A stretch of 8,710 nt of DNA, taken from assembly GCA_900552445.1 (NCBI GenBank), contig URZS01000024.1:1-8710 (forward strand), written 5' to 3'. A program made the translations under genes and the position numbers. This DNA is from an uncultured Veillonella sp. Lineage in GTDB: Bacteria > Bacillota > Negativicutes > Veillonellales > Veillonellaceae. Of this stretch, positions 1 through 8,533 are shown piece by piece. Position 1 is the first letter of the stretch. Each line of letters begins with the position of its first letter. Under the pieces are notes generated by a model. That model was not told the origin of the DNA, ran no database searches, and saw only the letters and a program-made list of their open reading frames with translations.

Positions 1-14
1 GTAATTATTCTAAA

Positions 15-44
15 TTAAGTCCAATAAATATCAAGTCCTATGAT
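15..44 (+). promoter_or_regulatory. Candidate sigma-A-type promoter of the efflux operon
   Basis: A good -10 hexamer, TATGAT, lies at 39-44. A weak -35-like TTAAGT lies at 15-20, giving an 18-bp spacer. Transcription would begin near position 51, leaving a leader of about 50 nt before the adaptor start codon at 101. The -10 box lies inside the left arm of the inverted repeat at 33-73, so a protein bound there would probably block RNA polymerase. The weak -35 makes this call tentative, and the true promoter may lie upstream of the window. Confidence 0.4.
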
Positions 45-73
45 TGCTTTGTGTAGTGTATATCATAGGGCTT
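33..73. repeat. 12-bp inverted repeat, likely operator before the efflux operon
   Basis: The arms are AAGTCCTATGAT (33-44) and ATCATAGGGCTT (62-73), separated by 17 nt. They are complementary at 11 of 12 positions, and the exception (36/70) would be a G-U pair in RNA. No T-run follows the right arm, so it does not look like a terminator of an upstream gene. The left arm covers the predicted -10 box and the right arm falls in the leader. This fits an operator for a dimeric or tetrameric repressor, a common arrangement for drug-responsive RND operons. The regulator is not in the window. An RNA hairpin in a longer leader is the alternative. Confidence 0.5.
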
Positions 74-87
74 ATGTGTGGTAGTAA

Positions 88-95
88 AAGGAGAG
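88..95 (+). promoter_or_regulatory. Ribosome binding site that fixes the adaptor start
   Basis: AAGGAGAG lies with its GGAG core 7 nt before the ATG at 101. It supports that ATG over the in-frame TTG at 44, which would put 19 non-signal-like residues in front of a clean lipoprotein signal peptide. Confidence 0.8.
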
Positions 96-100
96 ATTCT

Positions 101-1165
101 ATGAATCGAAGAGTCATAGCAACCATGGGAGCCCTATTAATAGGGACTGCGGTCATAAGTGGTTGTGGATCAGAAAAGCCACCTGAGGATACAAGCCTCA
201 AGGTACGGACCATCACCATCGGTGAAGAATCAGGCACTACCAGTGCTGGTTATGCAGGCACCATCCACAATAAGACGGAAACTAAACTAGCCTTTCAAAT
301 TGGAGGCCGCGTTATCAACAAATTTGTTAATGTTGGTGATGTAGTAGAAGCAGGACAAGTGATTGCTCAAATCAACGGTTCTGATACGGCAGCACAAATG
401 CAAAATGCAGAAGGCGCCGTAAAAGCAGCTCAATCGGCTTACGAATTAGCAGAAACCAATGCTAACAGATACCGCGAGCTCTATGCGCAACAAGCGATTA
501 GTAAATTGCAATTAGACCAAGCGGAAAACCAATTGAATGCAACAGCTGCTCAACTACAACAGGCCCAAGCAAGCCTCAATTTGAGTAGCAATCAAAATAG
601 CTATACCAACTTAACGGCTCCAGATACAGGCATTATTACAGCTCTTAATCTTGAATCTGGCCAAGTGGTCGCAGCAGGTCAAAGCATTGGTACCTTAGCA
701 GCTGGTCACGATCCAGAAGCAGTTATCGCTTTACCAGAACAAGAATTGAGTAAAATTCACGTAGGAAGCCCTGCTAACATTACCTTCTGGGCGTTGCCAG
801 ATGTAAAGGTCCAAGGCGTTGTACGTGAGATTTCACCAGTTCCAGATCCTGTAGCGAGAACGTATACCGTAAAAATTTCCTTACAAAATCCGCCGAAGGA
901 AGTCCAACTAGGGATGACTGTTAATGCTAATCTAACTACAACAGATACGAGCAATATTACGATTCCGTTGACGGCTCTCGTAAAAGACTCAAACGGCAAC
1001 AATGCAGTCTATATCATCCGCGATAAGAAGGCTCATCTCGTTCCTATCAAAACTGGCGATTTTGGTCAAAACTCAGTTATCGTCACATCTGGCTTAGCTA
1101 AAGGCGACATTGTCATCACCGCAGGTACCCAACAGTTACAAGAAGGGACGGCGGTTAGTCAATGA
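101..1165 (+). CDS. RND efflux periplasmic adaptor (membrane fusion protein), lipoprotein
   Basis: This 354-aa protein belongs to the AcrA/HlyD membrane fusion family. It links an RND pump in the inner membrane to an outer-membrane channel. The N-terminus is a lipoprotein signal peptide: basic MNRR, a hydrophobic stretch, then lipobox I-S-G-C with Cys22 as the lipidated residue. After it come the first half of a lipoyl-like domain (about 60-92, with a GGRVINKFVNVGD segment) and an alpha-helical hairpin rich in Ala and Gln (about 95-165). Next are the second lipoyl half (about 170-200, beginning LTAPDTGIIT), a beta-barrel (about 205-277) and a membrane-proximal domain to the end. The length is normal for the family. 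The start is set by the RBS at 88-95. The stop overlaps the start of the pump gene by ATGA, so the two are probably translationally coupled. The substrate cannot be told from sequence. Confidence 0.93.
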   Translation: MNRRVIATMGALLIGTAVISGCGSEKPPEDTSLKVRTITIGEESGTTSAGYAGTIHNKTETKLAFQIGGRVINKFVNVGDVVEAGQVIAQINGSDTAAQMQNAEGAVKAAQSAYELAETNANRYRELYAQQAISKLQLDQAENQLNATAAQLQQAQASLNLSSNQNSYTNLTAPDTGIITALNLESGQVVAAGQSIGTLAAGHDPEAVIALPEQELSKIHVGSPANITFWALPDVKVQGVVREISPVPDPVARTYTVKISLQNPPKEVQLGMTVNANLTTTDTSNITIPLTALVKDSNGNNAVYIIRDKKAHLVPIKTGDFGQNSVIVTSGLAKGDIVITAGTQQLQEGTAVSQ

Positions 1166-4100
1166 AACAATTTAACTTAGCCGAATGGGCTCTCAAACAC
1201 AAGTCCATTATCTACTACTTCATGGCTGTGCTCCTCACCTTTGGTATCTTCTCATACTCCCAAATGGGACGTATGGAGGACCCAGACTTTACGATGCGCA
1301 CCATGGTGGTCGGCGTTGCTTGGCCAGGGGCTTCCCCGCAAGAAATGTCGGACCAGGTAACGGACAAACTAGAAGAAAAACTGCGCGACCTACCTGGCGT
1401 AGATTATACGAAATCTTTCACAGATGGCAGCAAATCGGTAATTTATATTAATCTGAAAGAAAACCTACCATCTGATAAAATTCGTCCCGCTTGGGAAGAA
1501 GCGCGGAATATGATCAATGACGAATGGAAATCACTGCCGCAAGGCGTTCAAGGTCCTACCATCAACGATCGATTCGACGATGTATACGGCATCATTTACG
1601 CTATCAGTGGTGATGAATATTCGTACGAAGAAAAGCGGCAACAAGCAGAAGACTTGAAACGTCAGCTTTTATCAGTTCCTAATGTTAAGAAAATCAGCCT
1701 CATTGGGGTACAACAACAAACCCTTAATGTAACGATCAACAAGGATAAGCTAGCATCTTATCAAGTCAGCACGCAACAGCTATTAACGGCTATCAAACAG
1801 CAAAGTATGATGGTTCCAGCTGGTATGATTACGACAGATACAAACAATGTATATCTCCGCGTTAATGGCCTATTCGATAGCCCTCAAGCGGTACAAGATA
1901 TGCCTATCCGCATCAATAATCAAACATTGCGACTCGGCGACATGGCTGATGTAACTATGACCTATCAAGATCCTAGCAATCCACAGTTCTACTTTGAAGG
2001 TAAGCCAGCTATTGGCATTGCCATCTCTATGGATGCAGGGGGCAATAATATCGAATTCGGTGAAGCTATCGATAAAAAACTGGCGGAATTAAAGAAAACC
2101 ATTCCTGCAGGCCTCGAACTCAGTCAAGTATCGAATCAGCCTCACATTGTTAAAGAATCCATTGGCGATTTCTCTCAATCCTTATTTGAAGCCATCGCCA
2201 TCGTATTGCTCGTAAGCTTTGCATCCCTTGGCTTGCGAACAGGTGTCGTAGTAGCCCTCACCATTCCAGTCGTTGTGTCTACGACATTCATATTGATGTA
2301 TGAAAACGGTATTTACTTGCACAAGGTTAGCCTAGGTGCCCTCATCTTGGCACTAGGCTTACTCGTAGACGACGCCATCATCGTTGTAGAAATGATGAGC
2401 GTTAAACTCGAAGAAGGTTGGGGACACTTTAAAGCGGCAACCTTTGCTTACCAATCTACGGCATTCCCTATGCTATCTGGTACGCTCATTACCTGTGCAG
2501 GCTTCTTGCCATTAGCACTAGCAGAAGGGATGGTAGCAGAATTTACAAAATCTCTATCCATCGTTGTATTTATGGCGCTCATCCTATCTTGGTTTGCTTC
2601 TGTTCTCGTCAGCCCTGTTCTCGGTTATAAAATCATTGAAAACAAGGCTCCAAAACCTGAATCAGAATGGACTAAACGAGACCATATCATGCACAAGCTA
2701 AGTGTGACCTTCTATGAAAAGTTTGAAAAGCTTTTACATTGGGCTTTAGGACATCATAAGGTAGTATTACTCATCACCTTAGGTACCTTTGTGTTATCCC
2801 TACTTTCACTACCATTGATCAAACAGGAATTCTTCCCATCATCAACGCGTAATGAAATTATTGTGTCCATGCAGTTCCCTCAAAGCTCATCCATTGAGTA
2901 CACCGCTAACCAAGCAAAGATCATTGATGAACATTTGCAAGGGGACGAACGCATTGCAACGTTCTCATCCAATATTGGACAAGGTTCACCTCGTTTCGTC
3001 CTCACCTTGGAACCTGAATTGCAACGAAACAATTTCTTACAATATGTAATCGTTACAAAATCCTTAGAGGACCGAGATAAACTATATAATGAATTAACGT
3101 CTTACTTAAATACAGAATTCCCATCAGCTCTTGTAAATGCTCAGTTTGTACAAATTGGGCCTCCATCTAAATATCCAGTAATGCTCCGCGTTTCTGGCCC
3201 TAATCAAGAGGTAGTAAAAGACATTGCGAACCAAGTAAAAGACAAGATGCAAGGCGACAAAGACTTACAAAATATCGCCTTTGACTGGCCAGATACAGAG
3301 CCAGTAGCCAATATTCACATCGATCCTAACAAGGCTCGCCTACTCGGTATCGATAGCTACGCTGTATCCTTGCACTTGCAAAGTCTATTATCTGGTACAA
3401 AATCTGGTGAGTACTACGAAGGTAACCAAACCATTCCTGTTACCTTCCGTTTAGGTGGCAACGAGCAACATAACTTAAGTGCTCTCTCCTCCTTACCGAT
3501 TCAAACAGGAAACGGTTCCTACGTACCACTTAGCCAAATTGCGACCATCACCATGACGCAAGAGGATGGTATTATTTGGCACCGCAACATGATGCCAACC
3601 ATCAGTGTTCATGCTAATGTAACAGCTGGTGTCTTAGGTAATTCAAAAACGAAAGAGGTTTATAAATCCTTACAAGACATTCGCGATTCCTTGCCTACAG
3701 GCTATACGATTGAGCTAGACGGTGCTGCTGAAAAGAGCGTAACAGCGGTTCAAAAATTATTAAAACCAATGCCGATCATGATCTTTGCGATCATGACAAT
3801 CCTCATGTTCCAATTGAAGCGTATCGCCCTCATGGTAATGGCTTTGCTCACAGCTCCACTAGGACTCATCGGTGTCGTATTGGCTCTCAATATTACGAGA
3901 ACACCACTTGGATTTATGGCTATTCTAGGTATTATCGCCCTCTCGGGTATGATCATCCGTAACTCCATTATCTTGTTAGACCAAATCGAAATCCACAAGG
4001 CAGAAGGCCAAAAACCTCGTGAAGCGATTATCAACTCCGCTACACTTCGTTTCCGCCCTATCATGCTCACCGCTCTTGCAGCGATTTTAGGCATGATTCC

Positions 4101-4224
4101 TCTCATGGGATCTGTATTCTGGAGCCCACTTGCCATCGCCTTCAGCGGCGGCCTACTAGTAGCAACAGTACTAACACTTATTGTATTGCCAGTTATGTAC
4201 GCAAGCTGGTATAAGATTAAATAA
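1162..4224 (+). CDS. RND-family efflux pump, inner-membrane permease (AcrB/HAE type)
   Basis: This 1020-aa proton-driven exporter is of the AcrB superfamily and would act as a trimer with the adaptor encoded just upstream. The architecture is complete: TM1 at about 15-34, a first periplasmic porter and docking region, TM2-6 (about 340-500), TM7 (about 532-553), a second periplasmic region, and TM8-12 (from about 870). The proton-relay residues are visible. Asp403-Asp404 in GLLVDDAIIVVEM match AcrB D407/D408, Arg963 matches R971 and Thr970 matches T978. The position of AcrB K940 is Arg933 (MIIRNSIILLDQ). From memory, Arg here occurs in a MexK/TriC-like branch. The early RMEDPDFTMRTMVV segment also suggests that branch rather than classical AcrB. 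The start codon lies in the adaptor's last codons, with no strong RBS of its own, so coupling is likely. A drug or toxic-metabolite substrate is assumed from the family only. No channel gene follows. Confidence 0.95.
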   Translation: MKQFNLAEWALKHKSIIYYFMAVLLTFGIFSYSQMGRMEDPDFTMRTMVVGVAWPGASPQEMSDQVTDKLEEKLRDLPGVDYTKSFTDGSKSVIYINLKENLPSDKIRPAWEEARNMINDEWKSLPQGVQGPTINDRFDDVYGIIYAISGDEYSYEEKRQQAEDLKRQLLSVPNVKKISLIGVQQQTLNVTINKDKLASYQVSTQQLLTAIKQQSMMVPAGMITTDTNNVYLRVNGLFDSPQAVQDMPIRINNQTLRLGDMADVTMTYQDPSNPQFYFEGKPAIGIAISMDAGGNNIEFGEAIDKKLAELKKTIPAGLELSQVSNQPHIVKESIGDFSQSLFEAIAIVLLVSFASLGLRTGVVVALTIPVVVSTTFILMYENGIYLHKVSLGALILALGLLVDDAIIVVEMMSVKLEEGWGHFKAATFAYQSTAFPMLSGTLITCAGFLPLALAEGMVAEFTKSLSIVVFMALILSWFASVLVSPVLGYKIIENKAPKPESEWTKRDHIMHKLSVTFYEKFEKLLHWALGHHKVVLLITLGTFVLSLLSLPLIKQEFFPSSTRNEIIVSMQFPQSSSIEYTANQAKIIDEHLQGDERIATFSSNIGQGSPRFVLTLEPELQRNNFLQYVIVTKSLEDRDKLYNELTSYLNTEFPSALVNAQFVQIGPPSKYPVMLRVSGPNQEVVKDIANQVKDKMQGDKDLQNIAFDWPDTEPVANIHIDPNKARLLGIDSYAVSLHLQSLLSGTKSGEYYEGNQTIPVTFRLGGNEQHNLSALSSLPIQTGNGSYVPLSQIATITMTQEDGIIWHRNMMPTISVHANVTAGVLGNSKTKEVYKSLQDIRDSLPTGYTIELDGAAEKSVTAVQKLLKPMPIMIFAIMTILMFQLKRIALMVMALLTAPLGLIGVVLALNITRTPLGFMAILGIIALSGMIIRNSIILLDQIEIHKAEGQKPREAIINSATLRFRPIMLTALAAILGMIPLMGSVFWSPLAIAFSGGLLVATVLTLIVLPVMYASWYKIK

Positions 4225-4225
4225 A

Positions 4226-4247
4226 TACAAATGTACCTACATTTGTA
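4226..4247. repeat. 22-bp palindrome just after the pump gene
   Basis: The arms TACAAATGTA and TACATTTGTA are perfectly complementary around a central CC, starting 2 nt after the pump stop codon. In RNA it would form an A/U-rich hairpin with a four-base loop, possibly protecting the mRNA 3' end. No T-run follows, so it is not a terminator by itself. A weaker hairpin, CTAGT/ACTAG at 4252-4265, comes next. As DNA it could also be a protein-binding palindrome, though its place in a convergent 3' region makes this less likely. Confidence 0.6.
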
Positions 4248-4311
4248 AAAGCTAGTATGTACTAGTAATTTCATTTCCTTATCAAAAATCCCCTAATCTT
4301 TGTAAAAGCTA
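4242..4311. repeat. 13-bp direct repeat, two copies 57 bp apart
   Basis: TTTGTAAAAGCTA occurs at 4242-4254 and again at 4299-4311. The first copy begins in the right arm of the 22-bp palindrome. The second lies inside the loop of the terminator at 4284-4343. The two copies are identical over 13 bases and then diverge. They may be the trace of a small duplication; no function is evident. Confidence 0.5.
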
Positions 4312-4343
4312 TATGGCTTACACATTGATTAGGGGATTTTTTT
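4284..4343 (+). terminator. Strong intrinsic terminator of the efflux operon, probably bidirectional
   Basis: A perfect 15-bp stem pairs 4284-4298 with 4327-4341, around a CCCCTAATC/GATTAGGGG core, and ends in seven Ts (4337-4343). The left arm starts with five As, so the opposite strand also ends in a T-run. The 28-nt loop can fold again (4301-4309 with 4316-4322, with a two-base bulge), making a larger stem than usual. It lies 60 nt after the pump stop codon. Confidence 0.9.
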
Positions 4344-4356
4344 ACATGACTAACAT

Positions 4357-4391
4357 AAAAAAACAGCAGGGCTAGCACCCTGCTGTTTTTT
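4357..4391 (-). terminator. Intrinsic terminator of the gyrB-lysP-ybjQ operon, probably bidirectional
   Basis: A perfect 14-bp stem pairs 4358-4371 with 4378-4391, with core CAGCAGGG/CCCTGCTG and a six-base loop. It has seven As on the left (a T7 tail for minus-strand transcripts) and six Ts on the right. It lies about 80 nt beyond the ybjQ stop codon, as expected for its terminator. It can also back up the plus-strand terminator at 4284-4343. Confidence 0.88.
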
Positions 4392-4470
4392 AGTCACAAG
4401 AATATATTGTAACTTACTTATTTCCCTTAGGATTATAATAACAGTTATATCTAACGTAGTCTACTATCTA

Positions 4471-4788
4471 TTAAACTACTACAGCTGTACCATTGCATGT
4501 AATCATGAGCATGCCGTTTTGTGCACCTACAGTACTATATTGGAAGGATACACCAATAATAGCATTAGCACCCAATTTAGAAGCTCGTTGAGACATTTCA
4601 TCGAGAGCTGCTTGGCGGGCACTCATCAAAGAATCTTCATAGCTGCCACTACGGCCACCAACGATGTCGCGAATACCAGACATGAAGTCTTTAACGAAGT
4701 TACGACCTTCTACTACTTCACCAAATACAATACCTTTATACTCTTGTACAGGTTTATTTTCAATATGAAAAGTTGTTGTTATAATCAT
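4471..4788 (-). CDS. YbjQ/UPF0145 family protein
   Basis: This 105-aa protein belongs to the widespread YbjQ/UPF0145 (DUF74) family, sometimes labelled a putative heavy-metal-binding domain. Its biochemical role is not established. The family signature is clear: a short N-terminal strand (MIITTTFHIENKPV), then GIVFGEVVEGRNFVKDF, then IRDIVGGRSGSYED, an Ala/Glu-rich helix, LGANAIIGV and a C-terminal MLMITCNGTAVVV. The protein is full length for the family, cytosolic, and has no signal peptide or membrane segment. Members of this family are known to form ring-like oligomers. A good RBS (GAGGAGAG) stands before the ATG. The gene follows the permease stop by 13 nt, so it is the last gene of that operon. 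Only one Cys is present, giving no specific support for metal binding. Confidence 0.9.
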   Translation of the reverse strand: MIITTTFHIENKPVQEYKGIVFGEVVEGRNFVKDFMSGIRDIVGGRSGSYEDSLMSARQAALDEMSQRASKLGANAIIGVSFQYSTVGAQNGMLMITCNGTAVVV

Positions 4789-4801
4789 GATTCTCTCCTC
4801 A

Positions 4802-6283
4802 TTATCTATCGAAGTCGCGGTCTAGGTTAACTTCTTTCAACGGCACAACTTTAGTTTTGTTGATGTATTTGTAACCTAGGTAAACTGCGAAGAAGATTGG
4901 CAACCCAATGTACGCAACGGATACGCCGTACCAGTCGATTGTATCGCCTGTGAAAGCGGAGTAGTTTTGACCAGCAATGATGATGACGCAAAGAATGAAC
5001 GCCAAGATTGGACCCACTGGGAATAACCACGCTTTGTAAGGCAATTCACTAAGATCTCTACCTTGTGCAATGAAAGCACGACGGAAACGATAGTGAGATA
5101 CTGCGATACCAACCCATGCGATGAAGCCGCATAGACCGGAGATATTAACAATCCAAGTATATGCAGTACCTTCGCCGATGAAGCTTGTAAGGAATGCAAA
5201 TAAACCAATTGCTGTAGTTAAAATTAATGCTGGCACTGGAACGCCACGTTTATTAAGCTTACCGAAGATTTGAGGTGCTTGACCTTCTTTAGCGAGTGCG
5301 TACAGCATACGCGTAGAAGAATATAGACCAGAGTTACCAGCACTGAGTACTGCCGTTAAAATGATAGCATTGATGAAGTTAGCAGCAAAGGCAAAACCAA
5401 AGCGGTCAAATACGAGTGTAAATGGAGAAATAGATACATTCTCTACACTAGAATTCAAAAGATTTGGATCAGTGTATGGAATCAAGAAACCGATAACTGT
5501 GAAAGCACCGATATAGAACAATAGAATACGCCAGAAGATAGAGTTAATCGCTTTTGGCACGTTCTTTTCAGGGTCTTCTGCTTCACCAGCTGCTACGCCA
5601 ATAAGCTCAGTACCTTGGAAGGAGAAACCAGCTACCATGAAGATGGCAAGGATAGAACCAAAACCACCTACAAATGGCGCTTCCCCTATTGTCCAGTTCG
5701 TAAAGCCTGGAGATGTGTCACCAATGCCAAAAATGAGCATGGATCCACAGAATAGGAATACGAATACAGTAATAACCTTGATGCTAGAGAACACATATTC
5801 ACTTTCACCAAAGGAACGAGTCGATAAATAGTTCAAGCCGAATAAAATGAGCAAGAACAGAGCAGACCATACGATGGCAGGCACATCAGGGAACCAATAT
5901 TTCATGATGAGCGCCCCTGCTAATACTTCAGCAGCCAAGGTAATAGCCCAGTTAAACCAGTAGTTCCAACCTAAGGCAAAACCAAAGGCAGGGTCTACAT
6001 AGCGTTTTGCATAAGTCCCGAAGGAACCAGGAATCGGCAAGTAAGTAGCCATTTCCCCAAGAGAAGTCATGAGGAAGTAAACCATGAGGCCAATGAGGCC
6101 ATAAGCTACAAGAGCACCACCAGGGCCTGCAGTACTTACTACTTCACCACCAGCAACGAATAAGCCAGTACCGATAGCACCGCCAAGAGCGATCATATTC
6201 ATATGACGCGCTTTCAGGGTACGTTTTAGATGTTGATCTTTGTTAGACGTAAACTCTACGTTATTATTTTGATTATCAGCCAT
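4802..6283 (-). CDS. lysP: Lysine-specific permease, LysP-like (APC superfamily)
   Basis: This 493-aa inner-membrane amino-acid:proton symporter belongs to the AAT family of the APC superfamily. It closely resembles Escherichia coli LysP along its whole length as I recall that sequence. Shared stretches include LKARHMNMIALGGAIGTGLF, the TM1 G-x-G-T-G signature (residues 34-40), GLMVYFLMTSLGEMA, FGFALGWNYW, GFSFQGTELIGVAAGE (219 on), WRILLFY, ILTAVLSAGNSGLY and SHYRFRRAF. About 12 membrane segments are expected. Lysine is the likely substrate, but arginine, histidine or a related cationic amino acid cannot be excluded. The ATG lies only 10 nt after the gyrB stop, and its RBS AGAGGTG (6288-6294) touches that stop codon, so the gene is read with gyrB and probably coupled to it. 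The short gap leaves no room for a lysine riboswitch or a separate leader. Confidence 0.9.
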   Translation of the reverse strand: MADNQNNNVEFTSNKDQHLKRTLKARHMNMIALGGAIGTGLFVAGGEVVSTAGPGGALVAYGLIGLMVYFLMTSLGEMATYLPIPGSFGTYAKRYVDPAFGFALGWNYWFNWAITLAAEVLAGALIMKYWFPDVPAIVWSALFLLILFGLNYLSTRSFGESEYVFSSIKVITVFVFLFCGSMLIFGIGDTSPGFTNWTIGEAPFVGGFGSILAIFMVAGFSFQGTELIGVAAGEAEDPEKNVPKAINSIFWRILLFYIGAFTVIGFLIPYTDPNLLNSSVENVSISPFTLVFDRFGFAFAANFINAIILTAVLSAGNSGLYSSTRMLYALAKEGQAPQIFGKLNKRGVPVPALILTTAIGLFAFLTSFIGEGTAYTWIVNISGLCGFIAWVGIAVSHYRFRRAFIAQGRDLSELPYKAWLFPVGPILAFILCVIIIAGQNYSAFTGDTIDWYGVSVAYIGLPIFFAVYLGYKYINKTKVVPLKEVNLDRDFDR

Positions 6284-6287
6284 GGTG

Positions 6288-6293
6288 CACCTC

Positions 6294-6294
<1 letters not shown>
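6288..6294 (-). promoter_or_regulatory. lysP ribosome binding site overlapping the gyrB stop
   Basis: AGAGGTG begins at the last base of the gyrB TAA and stands 4 nt before the permease ATG. Ribosomes finishing gyrB would release on top of this site, which favours translational coupling of the two genes. Confidence 0.7.
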
Positions 6295-8222
<1,928 letters not shown>

Positions 8223-8224
8223 TC

Positions 8225-8252
8225 ACTATACATACTAAAATTTGTATGACAA
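8225..8252 (-). promoter_or_regulatory. Candidate gyrB promoter
   Basis: On the minus strand, TTGTCA (8252-8247) and TATAGT (8230-8225) are separated by 16 bp. Each hexamer is one or two bases from the sigma-A consensus. Transcription would start near 8218, giving a leader of only about 22 nt with the RBS in it. It lies in the one gap of any size (76 nt) in the minus-strand gene run, so gyrB can be transcribed apart from remB as well as by read-through. Confidence 0.5.
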
Positions 8253-8256
8253 TACA
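8231..8256. repeat. Nested short inverted repeats over the gyrB promoter
   Basis: Two perfect 5-bp inverted repeats overlap here. CATAC (8231-8235) and GTATG (8244-8248) are 8 bp apart, and TGTAT (8243-8247) and ATACA (8252-8256) are 4 bp apart. They share the middle half-site and sit on the spacer and -35 of the candidate promoter. This could be a set of regulator half-sites, but such short repeats arise easily in A/T-rich DNA. Confidence 0.35.
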
Positions 8257-8271
8257 TGTACAGAATTTTAT

Positions 8272-8520
8272 TTATCTCTTTATTATACTATAAAATTCAT
8301 CAATTCGCCTCATTAAAGTCTTAATACTTATACCAGATCCGTAAACACAGTCATCAGTGACTACATAGGTCTTAATTTGCTCCTCTGGTACCATGGCGAT
8401 ATACTCTAAGCTTTCATAGTGATGAATAGGACTTTTATGGGACTTTCCGCCCTTTGCATGCACCATCGTAATGATGGATTCGATAGGCACGGAAACGGTA
8501 TCCCCAATATGAACGTACAT
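8272..8520 (-). CDS. remB: RemB-like DUF370 regulator (YaaB family)
   Basis: This 82-aa small cytosolic protein resembles Bacillus subtilis RemB (YaaB) of the extracellular matrix regulator DUF370 family. It opens MYVHIGDTVSVPIESIITM, like MYIHLGDD in YaaB. It has a KTYVVTDDCVYGSGISIKTLMRR segment matching the conserved VVT...Y.S..S..TL.KR tail. In B. subtilis the related RemA is a DNA-binding activator of biofilm matrix genes and remB lies between recF and gyrB. The same place just upstream of gyrB supports the assignment. Residues about 24-34, with Lys, Ser and His in KGGKSHKSPIHH, form a basic loop that might touch DNA, which is inference. A strong RBS (AGGAGG) stands 7 nt before the ATG, 13 nt after the preceding stop. 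Whether it controls matrix in this organism is unknown. Confidence 0.85.
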   Translation of the reverse strand: MYVHIGDTVSVPIESIITMVHAKGGKSHKSPIHHYESLEYIAMVPEEQIKTYVVTDDCVYGSGISIKTLMRRIDEFYSIIKR

Positions 8521-8533
8521 AGGAATGCCTCCT

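Noticed and set aside
44..100. N-terminal extension of the adaptor from a TTG start at 44
   Set aside because: It would put 19 extra residues before a clean lipoprotein signal peptide and has no RBS, whereas ATG 101 has one at the right distance. The segment also overlaps the promoter and inverted repeat.
3750..4274. 174-codon minus-strand reading frame under the 3' end of the pump gene
   Set aside because: It is antisense to well-conserved transmembrane coding sequence, has no family resemblance and would run through the stop and palindrome of the pump gene; it is a shadow frame.
4519..4830. 103-codon plus-strand reading frame opposite ybjQ
   Set aside because: It is antisense to a recognised family protein, and its Cys/Tyr-rich composition is typical of a shadow frame.
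8282..8287. Perfect minus-strand TATAAT at the end of remB as the gyrB -10
   Set aside because: No -35-like hexamer stands 16-18 bp upstream (AGGCGA there) and there is no extended -10. TTGTCA/TATAGT at 8225-8252 is better placed.
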